Notes: a model not told the origin generated them from the letters alone. Numbered from the stretch's first letter, positions 11,012 through 21,136 are shown. The stretch: DNA of 64,000 bases from Symbiodinium natans (GCA_905221605.1 CAJNDS010000424.1:188478-252477); one strand, 5' to 3'. Translations and numbers: made by a program.

Positions 11012-11149
11012 CAAGGGGCACCCCAAAGCCTTGCTCCAGGTCGTGGTCTCCACCGGAGGGGCGGCTGATGAGTCCGCGCTGACGCGCGCGGCCGACGTGC
11101 TTGGAAGCTGCCGGCTCCTCAGAGCCGGCGCGAGTGGGAGAAGTGTTGG
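11012..11149 (+). CDS. REJ-type gene, candidate exon
   Basis: Acceptor ACCCAG; reads KGHPKALLQVVVSTGGAADE then SALTRAADVLGSCRLL, in phase with 10589. Flanked by CCCTAAA (left) and (TTTAGGG)7 (right), the donor being G|GTTTAGGG. Confidence 0.6.
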
Positions 11150-11544
11150 GTTTAGGGTTTAGGGTTTAGGGTTTAGGGTTTAGGGTTTAGGGTTGAAGTG
11201 TTTGGGGGGGTGGACCCTCAACCCCCAAGCCCGGTTCGGACAGCACCAGGATGGACTATTTATGGGGCTGTTCATGGGGGTTATAGGGCCGAATTGCCCA
11301 TCCTGGCATGTGCCCAAGCTTCCAGAGCAGCGCGCGTGCGATGCGTGCCCAAGGTCTTGACTTGGCGCTGCCCTTCGGAAGCACTTCTAGTGGAAGCGCC
11401 CGCTGCGGGGGGGGGTGGAGGGGTTTGGATGTTATTAGCCCGAAACCCTAGACCCTACATAGGGTTGAGAAGTTTAGGTTAATGTGCTTGTGCCCTGCTC
11501 CTTGTGCCCCAGACCCAAACCCTGAACCCTCACCCTCTGCCAGT

Positions 11545-11825
11545 TTAGGGTTTAGGGTTTAGGGTTTAGGGTTTAGGGTTTAGGGTTTAGGGTTTAGGGT
11601 TTAGGGGCGCGACGTTGGGCAGGAACGCGAGCGAGACCGGCGTGTCCTCGTCCGCGGGCACCTCCATCCTCGTCCCTTGCCGGGTCTTAATCGCAATTTT
11701 GGTTTCGGGTTGGGGGTTTAGGGTTTAGGGTTTAGGGGTTTAGGGATTTAGGGGTTTAGGGGTTCTTAGGGGTTTAGGGGTTTGGGGGTTTAGGGTTTTA
11801 GGGGTTTAGGGGTTTGGGGTTTATC
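11545..11825 (+). repeat. TTTAGGG tracts around a GC-rich island
   Basis: Perfect 7-mers at 11545-11607 and mixed 7/8-mers at 11711-11825. The island between (11609-11690) reads GATLGRNASETGVSSSAGTS in one frame and may be another exon, but its left flank has the unusual orientation. Confidence 0.8.
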
Positions 11826-12357
11826 CTGAACTCCTGAACTCCCCAACCGCAAGCTCCTTGAACTCCTAAGCCCAACTGAACTCAGGGCTACTAGGTAGTG
11901 TGTCGTGATGTTTTGAGTTTAAGAGGATCTGGCTCAGAACATATTCAGAGGGAATCAAGGGCAAACCTAGGCAAGCATCGTGACAATCGGGAAGAGCTCC
12001 GGGGACGCTTTGGAGGACGACGGGGCGACGTGGACTGCACAAAAGGAGAGTTGAATGGGAAGGAGGAGGAACCCTCAACCCTAAACCCTAACCCTAAACC
12101 CTAAACCCCAAACCCTAAACCCCAAACCCTAAAGCCCCTGTACTGGGAACCCTTCAGGGGATGCTGTGCAAGGCTATATAAGGATGGCCTGGGTGTAGGG
12201 GTTGGAGGAACTTTCTGGAGTCTGATGGTTTTTGCTTGTTGGGGTGTAGGAGATTTGGGCATGCGCACGGATGAGACTTGGAGTGAATGGGGCACGGCGT
12301 GTATGGGCTTCAGGTCTAGACAGCCCCGAGGCTGGTTGGTGGCTTAAGTGTGTCCAG

Positions 12358-12416
12358 CAACTCCAGTTTCGAGCAGGCCGTGCTCCCACAGAGTCTCTAC
12401 GACTCCGGTCAAGAAG
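12358..12416 (+). CDS. Candidate exon, last before DIM1
   Basis: Acceptor TGTCCAG, then NSSFEQAVLPQSLYDSGQE and donor GTCCCA. Probably part of the REJ-type gene; I cannot find the 3' end of that gene. Confidence 0.4.
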
Positions 12417-12419
12417 GTC

Positions 12420-12825
12420 CCAGCAACCCTAAACCCTAACCCCTGAACCCTCTTCTCTCCTGCCTTTTCAAACCCTAACCCCCCCCCCCCCCCGCCCAAA
12501 GCCCCATGCTCCCTAAGTCTTCGACTCTGAAGACCCAAAGCCCCCCCCCTTCGAGCAACGCTTTCTACCCCGCCCCTCCTTTTCAGGTGCCCAAGATAAG
12601 ACCAAAAACGCCCTCAATTGAGGCTTGTTTGGGCCTTACTTTGGGGTCGGCTGGGGGGGGATGACCCTCGGCTCCGAGCCAAAAGCCCTCAGCCCGTTGC
12701 CCCCTGACCCTTGGTTCGTAGCATGCATCCGCTTCTTTTGGGAAGTTACAGTAGGCTTGCAAGCCATTTTCGCTCGAGCTGAGCTCGAGATGTGATCAGC
12801 CACCGGCTAGCCCCAGGCGCGCGGA
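12420..12825. other. Intergenic region upstream of DIM1
   Basis: C-rich runs at 12480-12494 and 12541-12548, no telomere tract after 12475. The DIM1 5' leader probably lies near 12740-12825. No TATA-like box or spliced-leader acceptor can be assigned with confidence. Confidence 0.4.
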
Positions 12826-14774
12826 ATGGCCAAGGTGAAGAAGCAGAACTTGAAGAAGAAAGCCAACCAGGGAAAGTCTGCCACCAAGGGCAAGCCCGGC
12901 AAAAGTCAAGGTGCGGGGGGAGGTGGAACCGGAGTCCCGACCAACAAGAAATTCGGGCAGCACCTGCTTCGCAACCCCGGAATCGTTGACAAGATCCTGG
13001 CTGCTGCGGACCTCAAGCCGAGTGACACCGCCTTTGAGATCGGTCCTGGAACAGGCAACCTTACGCTCAAGCTGGTCGAGAGCTGCAAGAAGGCTTGGCA
13101 GTGCAGTTGGTGGCCTTTTGTCCTTGATTTTTGGTTTCTATAAGTTCTCTCTATGTAAAGTACCACTGAAAACGGGTACCCTTATCATGACATGGTTGCT
13201 GGGCTTCTAGGCTCCCTTATTTAAGGCCACCTTATCATAGTTGGTTCTTGGGCTACGATACCCTCAAAACAGGGCACCCTTATCATACTCTGCTTCTTGG
13301 GCTACTAAACCCTTAGTAAGGGGGGGCACCCTTATCATAATATCCCTAAACCCTAAATCCTAAACCCTAAACCCTAAACCCTAAACCATGGTATTCTTGG
13401 GCTACGAAGAAGCAGGTCATCGCCTGTGAGATCGACCCGCGCATGGCCGCAGAGGTCCGCAAGCGGATCGCCTCCACGGGCCGCACCAACCTGGAGGTCA
13501 AAGAAAACGACGTCCTGCGAGAGAAGCTGGGGTTTCTTTTGTGTTAGGGTTTAGGGTTTAGGGTTTAGGGTTTAGGGTTTAGGGTTTAGGGTTTAGGGTT
13601 TAGGGTGTAGGGTGTAGGGTGTAGGGTTTAGGGTTTAGGGTGGGTTTCTTTTGTGGTGCTTGTTTTTCTTGTTCTCGGGAAATCTCTTAAAGGTCCTAAT
13701 GTGCTTAAATAAAAGCTGGGGGCTTTCTTGGTGCTTGGATTTACTTGAAGGTCTTTTGCCAGGTAAGCAGGGTTTTTTGCATATGGTTCTTATAGTGTGT
13801 GTGTGTGTGTGTGTGTATGTATATATATATATATCATCTGCATCATTCGCCAGGAAGTGGCCCATCTTCGATGTCTGCGTGGCAAACTTGCCCTATCAGA
13901 TATCCTCACCATTCACTTTCAAGCTGCTGGCACATCGCCCCGCCTTCCGGTGTGCCGTACTCATGTTCCAGAAAGAGTTTGCCGAGCGATTGATCGCCAA
14001 AGTCGGTGAGTCTCAGTACGGACGCCTCGCCGTCAACACCAGCTTGTTTGTAAAGGTTACCTGCGTCTGCAAGGTTGGGCGAATGAACTTCACGCCACCT
14101 CCTGAAGTAGACTCGATGGTCGTGAAGATCGTGCCGAGATTTCCGCCGATCGAAGTCGACTTTCGAGAATGGGATGGCTTAATGCGGATTTGTTTTGGGC
14201 GAAAGCGTAAGACCCTGCGATCGTCATTTTGCATGTCCTACACGTTAAAGACGCTGGAGGACAACTACACCACCTGGTGTGCATTAACAGGCTGCAAGCC
14301 GGACAGGAGAAACATGAAGGACAAAGTGGTGGAAGTCTTGGCAGCCTTGAAATTGTCTGACAAGCGTGCCATCAAGATTGACTTAGACACCTACTTCAAG
14401 CTTCTCCTGGAGTTCAACACGCGCGGCATCCATTTCACGAACGTCAACGTGGGTACGAAGATTGGTGAGTCCGATGCGCCGCAGCTGCCAGATGATCTCT
14501 TCATGGATGAGGACCGTGGGACATTTTCATATTTCCCCTTATTATTGGGTTCAAGAGTCGGATAGTCTTTAGGAATAGTTTTCAGGGGGTCTTCAGGGCC
14601 ATCCCTAATCCCTAAACCCTAAACCCTAAACCCTCAACCCTAAACCCTAAACCCTAAACCCCAAACCCTAAACCCTAAACCCTAAACTAACCCTAAACCC
14701 TAAACCCTAAACCCTAAACCCTAGTCTTCATTGATGAGGACAATGAAGACGGTGATGAGGACATGGAGCAATGA
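12826..14774 (+). CDS. DIM1: DIM1/KsgA-type 18S rRNA adenine dimethyltransferase (4 exons)
   Basis: Dimethylates two adjacent adenines near the 3' end of small-subunit rRNA with S-adenosylmethionine, in the nucleolus during 40S maturation. Exons that keep phase: 12826-13092, 13416-13531, 13854-14515, 14725-14774; total 1095 nt, 364 aa (family about 310-320). The N-terminus is Lys/Gly-rich (MAKVKKQNLKKKANQGK), probably nucleolar targeting, and accounts for the extra length. Then FGQHLLRNPGIVDKI, SAM motif I EIGPGTGNLTLKL, ACEIDPRMAAEV (motif II acidic residue), catalytic VANLPYQISSPF, then REWDGLMRICFGRKRKTL and FNTRGIHFTNVNVG. The C-terminus is acidic, ending DEDMEQ. Introns: 13093-13415 uses a GC donor; 13532-13853 and 14516-14724 use GT. 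Introns hold family A and J elements and telomere-type tracts; the last acceptor is a mutated repeat, CCCTAG|. Intact as read. Confidence 0.93.
13108..13212 (+). repeat. Family A element in DIM1 intron 1
   Basis: Diverged copy: GTTGGTGGCC...GGGTACCCTTATCATGAC, ATGGTTGCTGGGCTTCTAGG. Two truncated repeats of its tail (CACCCTTATCATA..CTTGGGCTAC) follow at 13227-13340. Confidence 0.65.
13544..13642 (+). repeat. (TTTAGGG)n tract at the 5' end of DIM1 intron 2
   Basis: About 13 units, including TGTAGGG variants, beginning 12 nt after the donor. Confidence 0.95.
14520..14603 (+). repeat. Family J element at the start of DIM1 intron 3
   Basis: GACATTTTCATATTTCCCC, TTATTGGGTTCAAGAG, GTTTTCAGGGGGTCTTCAGG. 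Starts only a few bases after the donor. Confidence 0.65.
14608..14722 (+). repeat. (CCCTAAA)n tract at the 3' end of DIM1 intron 3
   Basis: About 16 units running up to the acceptor; the final unit reads CCCTAG and supplies the AG. Confidence 0.95.
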
Positions 14775-14816
14775 GACTGTTCCCTCTCCGTCGGCATGGA
14801 CAGCATCGCAGCAGGC

Positions 14817-14922
14817 CCTAAACCCTAAACCCCTAAACCCCTAAACCCCTAAACCCCTAAACCCCTAAACCCCTAAACCCCTAAACCCCTAAACCCCTAA
14901 ACCCCTAAACCCTAAACCCTTG
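14817..14922 (+). repeat. CCCTAAA tract with CCCCTAAA 8-mer block
   Basis: Starts about 40 nt after the DIM1 stop codon. Around ten 8-mers at 14827-14900 flanked by 7-mers. Confidence 0.95.
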
Positions 14923-15019
14923 GTGGACATCAGATGGCCATCTCTCACTGCCCGAAGACAGAGGGCTCGAGTAGAGATCCGGCAAGAAGCGCGAGCCTCC
15001 GCCTGACAAAAGTCTAAAA

Positions 15020-15745
15020 GGTTTAGGGTTTAGGGTTTAGGGTTTAGGGTTTAGGGTTTAGGGTTTAGGGTTTAGGGACCCTAACCCCCTGAACCCGAAA
15101 CCGAAACCTAGCCCTTTGGCGCCCCACAACCCTGCCGCTCAAGAGCCCTCCAGCCCCAAAGCCCGACTTGCAACACAGCAGCCTGATTTGGCCAATAGAG
15201 CCTAAACCCCTAAAACCCTAGGTCTAGGGTGAGGCTGCGCCAACAGGCCCTAAAAGGCCTTCTCAAGAGGCCTGAAAGTCCTACCGTGAATACTTGAAAG
15301 CCTTAAACCCTGATAACCTTAAACCCTAAAAACTTAAAACCATAAAGCCCTCAGCCCTAAAACCCTAAAGCCCGAAGCCCTAAACCCTAACCCGCCCTAA
15401 AGCCTGAAGCCCCAAAAACCTCAACCTTCCCTCTTTAGGGGATCCGAAGTACGGGCCCTGAATTTGGGTCCCCTGTTTAACAACACTCAACACACAATAA
15501 GGCCCATTCTTCAGATCCCTTTGCATCCCCGTAAGCAGGTTCCCCCCCCCCCCTGCCCCAAAAAAAAAAAAAGAGAGAGAGGTTATTTAGGGGTAACTAA
15601 GCCTAATTCAAGTCATTTAAGGGGAAACCTAGTAGGCGGGATAGTACAGAGGGGGGTAGACCCTAAACCCTAAACCCTAAACCCTAAACCCTAAACCCTA
15701 AACCCTAAACCCTAAACCCTAAACCCTAAACCCTAAACCCTAAAC
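15020..15745. other. Telomere-type tracts and degenerate CCCTAAA-derived DNA
   Basis: (TTTAGGG)8 at 15020-15077, a long decayed CCCTAAA field 15080-15430, and (CCCTAAA)12 at 15659-15745. The island 14923-15019 is exon-like by its flanks, but no frame is persuasive. Confidence 0.6.
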
Positions 15746-15769
15746 AAGGGCCCATGGTTCCAACCTCAG

Positions 15770-15853
15770 ACTTTGCGCCTCAAGCGCCGAAGGTCCAGAG
15801 TGTGAGCTCCAAGTTGGTGTCCCTGATCTCCGACCTGGGGCAGGCCTCTTCGG
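15770..15853 (+). CDS. Candidate exon, unrecognised gene
   Basis: Acceptor CTCAG; reads FAPQAPKVQSVSSKLVSLIS then DLGQASS; the donor is G|GTTTAGGG. CCCTAAA left, TTTAGGG right. It resembles the helical exons of the REJ-type gene but I cannot link it. Confidence 0.4.
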
Positions 15854-16054
15854 GTTTAGGGTTTAGGGTTCAGGGTTTAGGGTTTAGGGTTTGGGGTTTA
15901 GGGTTTAGGGTTTAGGGTTTAGCACTCCAAAGCCCAAACACAATTCGAAACCCTAATGCCGAAACCCCAGTGCCTCAAGCCGGATCCTTTCCGCCACTCG
16001 CGGTTGGCTCGGGGTTTGGAGGTTTGCGGCGGCCGCCTCAACTTGGTAACCCAG

Positions 16055-16164
16055 TGGTACCCTGTACCCTTTTTTTTTGGTTATGGGCTCCCTTAGCAAA
16101 TAGCCAACCCCAAAAAGTGTGCCCTTGTTAGAATATGGTTACTGAGCTACTAAGTCAACTCTAG
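16055..16164 (+). repeat. Family A element (copy 4)
   Basis: GTACCCTGTACCC, T-run, GGTTATGGGCTCCCTTAG, AATAGCCAACCCC, then TATGGTTACTGAGCTACTAAG. Confidence 0.75.
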
Positions 16165-16383
16165 ATCGCAAACCCGAATCCCTAATCCCTAAAGCCGAAG
16201 CCCTAAAAACCCGAAACTCAAAGCCCGAAACCCCAAAACCCTAAATCCTCAACCCTAAACCCTAAACCGCAAACCCTCAACCCTGAACCTTGAACCCTAA
16301 ACCCTAGACCCCAAACCCCAAACCCTAAGCCCTAAACACCAAACCTGAAACCCGAAACCCTAAACCCTAAACCCTCTAAACAG

Positions 16384-16455
16384 GCGGCCTCCAAGTCCTT
16401 GGAAGCAGGGGAGCTGCAGGACCCCATCCATGTTTTGGGGTCTCAATCGCTTAAG
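16384..16455 (+). CDS. Possible exon, unrecognised gene
   Basis: Acceptor TAAACAG ends a CCCTAAA tract; AASKSLEAGELQDPIHVLGS in one frame; donor G|GTTTAGGG. The phase left by the exon at 15770 would favour another frame, so the assignment is weak. Confidence 0.3.
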
Positions 16456-16821
16456 AGGTTTAGGGTTTAGGGTTTAGGGTGCAGGGGTGTGGGTTTTGGT
16501 TTAGTTTCGTTTTTGTAATGTTCAGGGTGTTTTTGGCTTCGGGGTTTAAGCTTTAAGCGGGGTACCGAGGGCTTCAAGCCCCTCACCTCTGGTTTCGGCT
16601 TCGATTTTGCACCCGGTTTGGGTGTAGGGCGCAGGGTTTAGGCTTCTGGTCCCGAAAACTGTTTCAGTTCCCGGTTTTGAGCAGTCTACTGTCCGTATCT
16701 ACAAAGGGATCGTTTGGGGGCTCTTGGCATTTTTTTCAAATAGGGATTCCCCTAGTACACAAAAGAACCCGAAGACACCCGCTAAACCCTACACCCTAAA
16801 CCCTAAACCCTAAACCCCACA

Positions 16822-16910
16822 CTCGAGGAGCTGAACTCTGTGGACGAGACCACCGGGGAGGGCGTCAAGCTGGCGGTCTCGAAGGAGTCGGCATCCGAGG
16901 ATCGGGAGGG
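16822..16910 (+). CDS. Candidate exon, unrecognised gene
   Basis: After a CCCTAAA tract the frame reads LEELNSVDETTGEGVKLAVS then KESASE. The right flank is a G-run, not TTTAGGG. Confidence 0.35.
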
Positions 16911-17001
16911 GTGGGGGTTGGGGGGGGGGGGGGGGCAGATCAGGAGCATGCCTATATCCCCCTTGGAAAATTACTTTAAGTTTGTTGTTTATATAAATTG
17001 T

Positions 17002-17095
17002 CTATATCCCCCTTGGGAATTATATTTTTGTTTTATATAAAACCCAAGAGGATGTTAGAAACATCGTTTTTATTCAGGTTCTAAGGGGAGTATAG
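17002..17095 (+). repeat. Dispersed element, family D (copy 1)
   Basis: CTATATCCCCCTTGGGAAT at the left, TTTATATAAAACCCAAGAGG in the middle, AGGTTCTAAGGGGAGTATAG at the right. The ends form a short inverted repeat (CTATAYYCCCCTT). A partial copy precedes it at 16950. Others: 41192-41286 and 62828-62923. Confidence 0.8.
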
Positions 17096-17125
17096 ATGTA
17101 GTAGTGACAGGGTGTTTCTGAAAGT

Positions 17126-17181
17126 AGGGGGGGGGGGGCACCTTCTTGGGGTTTCTACTTTTTTTTTGGGGGGGGGGGGGG

Positions 17182-17220
<39 letters not shown>

Positions 17221-17222
17221 CT
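17126..17222 (+). repeat. Poly-G tract
   Basis: Nearly uninterrupted G from about 17167 to 17220, with shorter runs before. Potential G-quadruplex, and also a likely sequencing or assembly weak point. Confidence 0.9.
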
Positions 17223-17639
17223 ATTTTCGGGGGGTCACCGATTTTTCGTAAACCCCCACAAGGTAGTCTTTCGCAGTGTTTACATGGGAAAAAGTACACT
17301 GTACATACGAAAACATTCTGACAGATGTGCGTACAAATAGATCGGGTCCACAAGTTGGAGAATGGGGGAACGGAATACTTAGAGGTTCAGGGTCCTTCTA
17401 ACCCCAAGTAGAACTGCACTTCGAATTCTAAGCCACCGAAGTCCTCTAAGTAGGTGATAAGTTAGACAGTTAGACTTGTGACTCTGCTTATAAGTACCCC
17501 TGAACCTCCAAAGTAGTCCTTGTTCATGTTGGTTGAGGGTTTTTGACCGTGAGCTCCATGACCCACTGGCTGCTTGGGCCAGGCAACTTCCAGCGGTGTC
17601 CAGCTGCAGCATGGCTTGCAAGCCCCCTAAACTCTAAAC

Positions 17640-18062
17640 CCCAAACCCTGAACCCTAAACCCCAAACCCCAAACCCTAAACCCTAAACCCCAAACCTCAA
17701 ACCCCAAACCCTAAACCCTAAACCCGATCCGGGGTGTTTCCCCGAACCCTGGTCCCAGCTACCAGGACAAGCCTTGAGGCGTTGCGCCCCCCCCCCCCCC
17801 CCCCCCCCCACCACACCACCGCTTGTTGATGTAGCCGCCCAGGATGGCTATGGCGTTGGCCACGAACCCAAGCCTAAGAAACCCTAACTTGGGGTTCAGG
17901 GTTTAGGGTTTAGGGTTTGGGGTTTAGGGTTTAGGGTTCAGGATTTAGGGTTTAGGGTTTAGGGTTGACTGAACCCTAAAGTCCCAGAAGCGCAACGGCC
18001 CAAAGCCTGCATCCCAAGTACCCCAACATGGTCTTGAAGAAGGACTTGGCGCCGGTCATGCC
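17640..18062 (-). CDS. Possible minus-strand exons, unrecognised
   Basis: On the - strand, 18062-18006 reads GMTGAKSFFKTMLGYLG and 17869-17818 reads FVANAIAILGGYINKR; both look more protein-like than the + strand. The second island has CCCTAAA left and TTTAGGG right. Boundaries not resolved. Confidence 0.3.
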
Positions 18063-18218
18063 CTCAGCCCTACCCTGAAGTCCTCAAGTCCCAAAGCCCT
18101 AAACCCCTCAAACCATGAACCGCTGAAACAACCCTGACGCCCTAAAGCCGAGACTCCCCCATAAACCCTAAACCCTGAACCCTAAACCCTAAACCCTGAA
18201 CCCTGAACCCTGACCCCT

Positions 18219-18333
18219 AAACCTTGTAAACCCCAAACCTTGTAAACCCCAAACCTTGTAAACCCTAAACCTTGTAAACCCTGAACCTTGTAAACCCTTA
18301 ACCTTGTAAACCCTAAACCTTGTAAACCCTAAA
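18219..18333 (+). repeat. 16-bp tandem repeat (AACCTTGTAAACCCTA)n
   Basis: About seven copies; half of each unit is the telomere-type CCCTAAA, the other half AACCTTGT. It sits inside a CCCTAAA tract. Confidence 0.9.
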
Positions 18334-19051
18334 CCCTAAACCCCCAAACCCTAAACCTCAAGGAAGCAGCTGTCGATCTCAGCTTCAGCCTTGGCGGGTC
18401 GGCGACTCGCTCAGACGTGTGATAGTATTGAGCTGCAAAGCACCGAGTGGCTGCTGCTGGGACTGCAAAGCCGAGGTTTTGGGGCTAGGGTATTTAGGGT
18501 TTAGGGTTTAGGGTTTAGGGTGTTTAGGGGTGTTAGGAGTTTTACAAGCTGTAGAGTTTCAGTGGGTTTCATCAGTCTTAGAACCTGACGAGCTTCCCCG
18601 GTTCAGTCCCGCCGAAGCCGAAGGAGGGGAGTCCTTAAACGCCTTCCAAAAGCTTCCCCTCTCTCCCCCCCCTCCCCCCCCCATCCCACCCCCAACATCC
18701 CCACCGCTTAAAGGCCCCTAAACCCTAAACCCTATAAACCCCTGAACACCTAAGAACTTCCCCTAAGTTCCCTTTGAAGCCCCCTCTTTTTGGAGTGGGC
18801 GGAGAGGGGAGACCTTGGAGAGCTTGGGATTCCGCAAGGTTCTTACAAGGCGCTGAGCCGCGAAGCACGCGCCCTCAAACCCCTCAACCCAAAACAGGCC
18901 TCTAACCCTAAATACCCGATAAACCTAAAAACCCTAAAAACCCCAAGAACCCTACAAACCCTGTAAAACCCCACAAACCCTAAACGCCCTAAACCCTAAA
19001 CCCAAAACCCTAAACCCTAAACCCTAAACCCTAAACCGGCCAAAGGAAGAG

Positions 19052-19138
19052 CAACCCGCACAGCTACGCCCGAAGCGTCCGGGGCGCCAACGGCACGGTG
19101 CCCGAGGATGCGGCGCCTTGGCAGCCTCAGGGCTTCAG
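19052..19138 (+). CDS. Candidate exon, unrecognised gene
   Basis: Reads NPHSYARSVRGANGTVPEDA then APWQPQGF, ending CAG|GTGGGT. (CCCTAAA)n left and (TTTAGGG)9 right at 19143. Confidence 0.45.
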
Positions 19139-19142
19139 GTGG

Positions 19143-19207
19143 GTTTAGGGTTTAGGGTTTAGGGTTTAGGGTTTAGGGTTTAGGGTTTAGGGTTTAGGGT
19201 TTAGGGT
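19143..19207 (+). repeat. (TTTAGGG)9 telomere-type tract
   Basis: Nine clean units starting five bases after the candidate exon. Confidence 0.95.
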
Positions 19208-19209
19208 TA

Positions 19210-20155
19210 GTGATGGACTCTCTAGGGAACCAAGGCACCTTTCTACACTGCCCCACCACGTTCGAAGTTTGGGGCTTAGGGCTTGGGAACCGATGCCGAG
19301 CCAGCCCCCATGTCCCCTAGTGCGTCCCATATCCTGGTAGGATAAGGGGGACCCTTAAAAAGGGAGCCCTTCTTAACCCTCTTCTGGCTCTCTTAAACAG
19401 GGGCCTTATTCAGAGGGTCTATATCCCCAAGGGTCCCCCTAAATCCTATCCCCTACCATAATGGGTTGTAAGCTCGTGCCGCCTGTTCTGTGAACATTAC
19501 TCACTCTCGTTCTTGTTACGTGAAAGGATGTCCTGAACGTGGAGATTCGATTCTGCGGCAGATCAGTGCCTTGGGCCTTACTCTAGGTTCCTTGCAGGGT
19601 TTGGGGGTTAAGGTTTAGTTTTGGTATGTTTTTTCTTTGTTGGGGGGCGGGGGGGTCCTGCCTGGGATTTCGCAGGGCTTTGGTTTTGACATGTTTCCGT
19701 CTCGGCAGGAGGCTTACCCACTTAAGTGCCAAAATCTCAGTGGTCTAGGTATACCTTAAACATTGCAAGCCTCTGCAAGCCTCAAGTGTTTTTCTGCTGT
19801 TGAAATATCCATGGCGTCCGTCGCCCCGTGGCTCGAGATAGAGCGGAGATCCCGGATGGTCGCGTTAGCCACTTCGAGCTAAATCCTTGGTGCATACATG
19901 AACATCCCTTGATAGCGGACATATCCATGGACCATGGATGCACATATGCGTGCGTAGTTATGCTGGGGCCATGCTCATGACCTATGACGGGAAATGCTGC
20001 CAGTTTCGCATTTCAAGCTCTCTCTCTCTCTCTCTCTTTTTTTTCCCCTCTCCCTCTCTCTCTCTCTCCACACGCACACACTGTTGCTGCGAAATCACTC
20101 GGCCATGCTGGCAACTGGCACCTCGTGCCCATAGCCGACTCGCCCCAAACCCAGC
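19210..20155. other. Region upstream of the ParB-like gene
   Basis: No telomere-type tract from 19210 to 20155. Holds a fold-back CCTTAAAAAGGG sequence near 19350 and a (TC)n/(CT)n tract at 20019-20075, 80 nt before the start codon, which may be part of the promoter or leader. Confidence 0.4.
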
Positions 20156-21136
20156 ATGAAGCTGCGCCCTGAAGAGATTTTCTTCTCGCATGACTCCATC
20201 AGCTGCCGCTTTTCATGTGGCCGCTTCATTGAAGACACGTACCAGCAACTTCGAGATGGGGACATCCACGTTTCCATCATCCCTAGGATGACCGTCTGTG
20301 AGGTTGATGGCGAGTGGTTTGCTTTCAATGGCAACCGCCGTCTATGGGTCTTCAAGAAGCTGGCCTTAGAAGGGATTCTTCAGGAGGTCCAGGTTTATGT
20401 CACAGACAGGTCAATACCAAGGAGACGCTTCACTACCGACACTGAAGGAAGAAGGATTGAAGTAAGGCACCGAAGCGATTTGGACTTCCCGCCACCTGGG
20501 CCTCGGATATGCGCAAGATTCCAAAACGAGGCCACCCAACAGTCTTTCATGGATTCGGCGACTGCAGGGGCCATCAGTTCGGTGGCCCTTTCGTACGAAG
20601 GGTCTGGATATTTTCTTTGCAAAACGGGTGGAGGTTGGAAATATCGTGGAATGTCGACAGAAGTCGGCACTGCGGTTTCAGAGAAGAAGGACTCTACTGC
20701 ACCTACATGCGTGGCTTTGGGAGATGACGATCGCTTTTTTGTGAAGTTAGACGATGGGTCCATGACTTGGAAAGCTTGCCAAGCGTTCTCCAAAGCTGTC
20801 AAGAAAGCTTCGAAGGAAAGATTGACTGTTGAAGCGGTCGCATTTGCGCCTCATGGAGGCTGGTGGATGCGCACCTCTGATGGAGCATCTCAGTGGGACG
20901 ATCTGCCTGAAACTTTGCAAGAGAGATTGCAGGAAGAGGACGGAAGCGCTATGTATGTCTCCGTGAGCAAGGCAGGTGACGCGTGGTTTGTAGAATTTCC
21001 TGGGTACAGAACTTGGCAGGGTGTGGATGACAGTTGCACAAAGGCAATAGACGAGCACGGTCGGCGCATTTCTCGAATTGTCTTTGGTGACTGTGACTTC
21101 GGCGGATGTGATGACATAGTTCTCGAATTTTATTGA
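20156..21136 (+). CDS. ParB-like NRR protein with C-terminal repeat region, intronless
   Basis: 326 aa in a single exon, unlike its neighbours. Residues 1-85 have the ParB/sulfiredoxin-like pattern: IFFSHDSISCRFSCGRFIED, then VDGEWFAFNGNRRLWVFKKL. The N-R-R is the usual signature of these eukaryotic ParB-like proteins. Residues about 135-315 contain four diverged repeats built around a strand plus Trp: YFLCKTGGGWKYRGM, FFVKLDDGSMTWKAC, WWMRTSDGASQWDDL, AWFVEFPGYRTWQGV, suggesting a beta-propeller-like or carbohydrate-binding fold. Biochemical role unknown; no membrane segment or signal peptide. The first ATG follows a CT-rich leader and is accepted as start because the DSIS motif begins soon after. 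Confidence 0.8.
   Translation: MKLRPEEIFFSHDSISCRFSCGRFIEDTYQQLRDGDIHVSIIPRMTVCEVDGEWFAFNGNRRLWVFKKLALEGILQEVQVYVTDRSIPRRRFTTDTEGRRIEVRHRSDLDFPPPGPRICARFQNEATQQSFMDSATAGAISSVALSYEGSGYFLCKTGGGWKYRGMSTEVGTAVSEKKDSTAPTCVALGDDDRFFVKLDDGSMTWKACQAFSKAVKKASKERLTVEAVAFAPHGGWWMRTSDGASQWDDLPETLQERLQEEDGSAMYVSVSKAGDAWFVEFPGYRTWQGVDDSCTKAIDEHGRRISRIVFGDCDFGGCDDIVLEFY

Noticed and set aside
17081..17353. Poly-Gly or poly-Pro proteins
   Set aside because: Translation of the poly-G tract.
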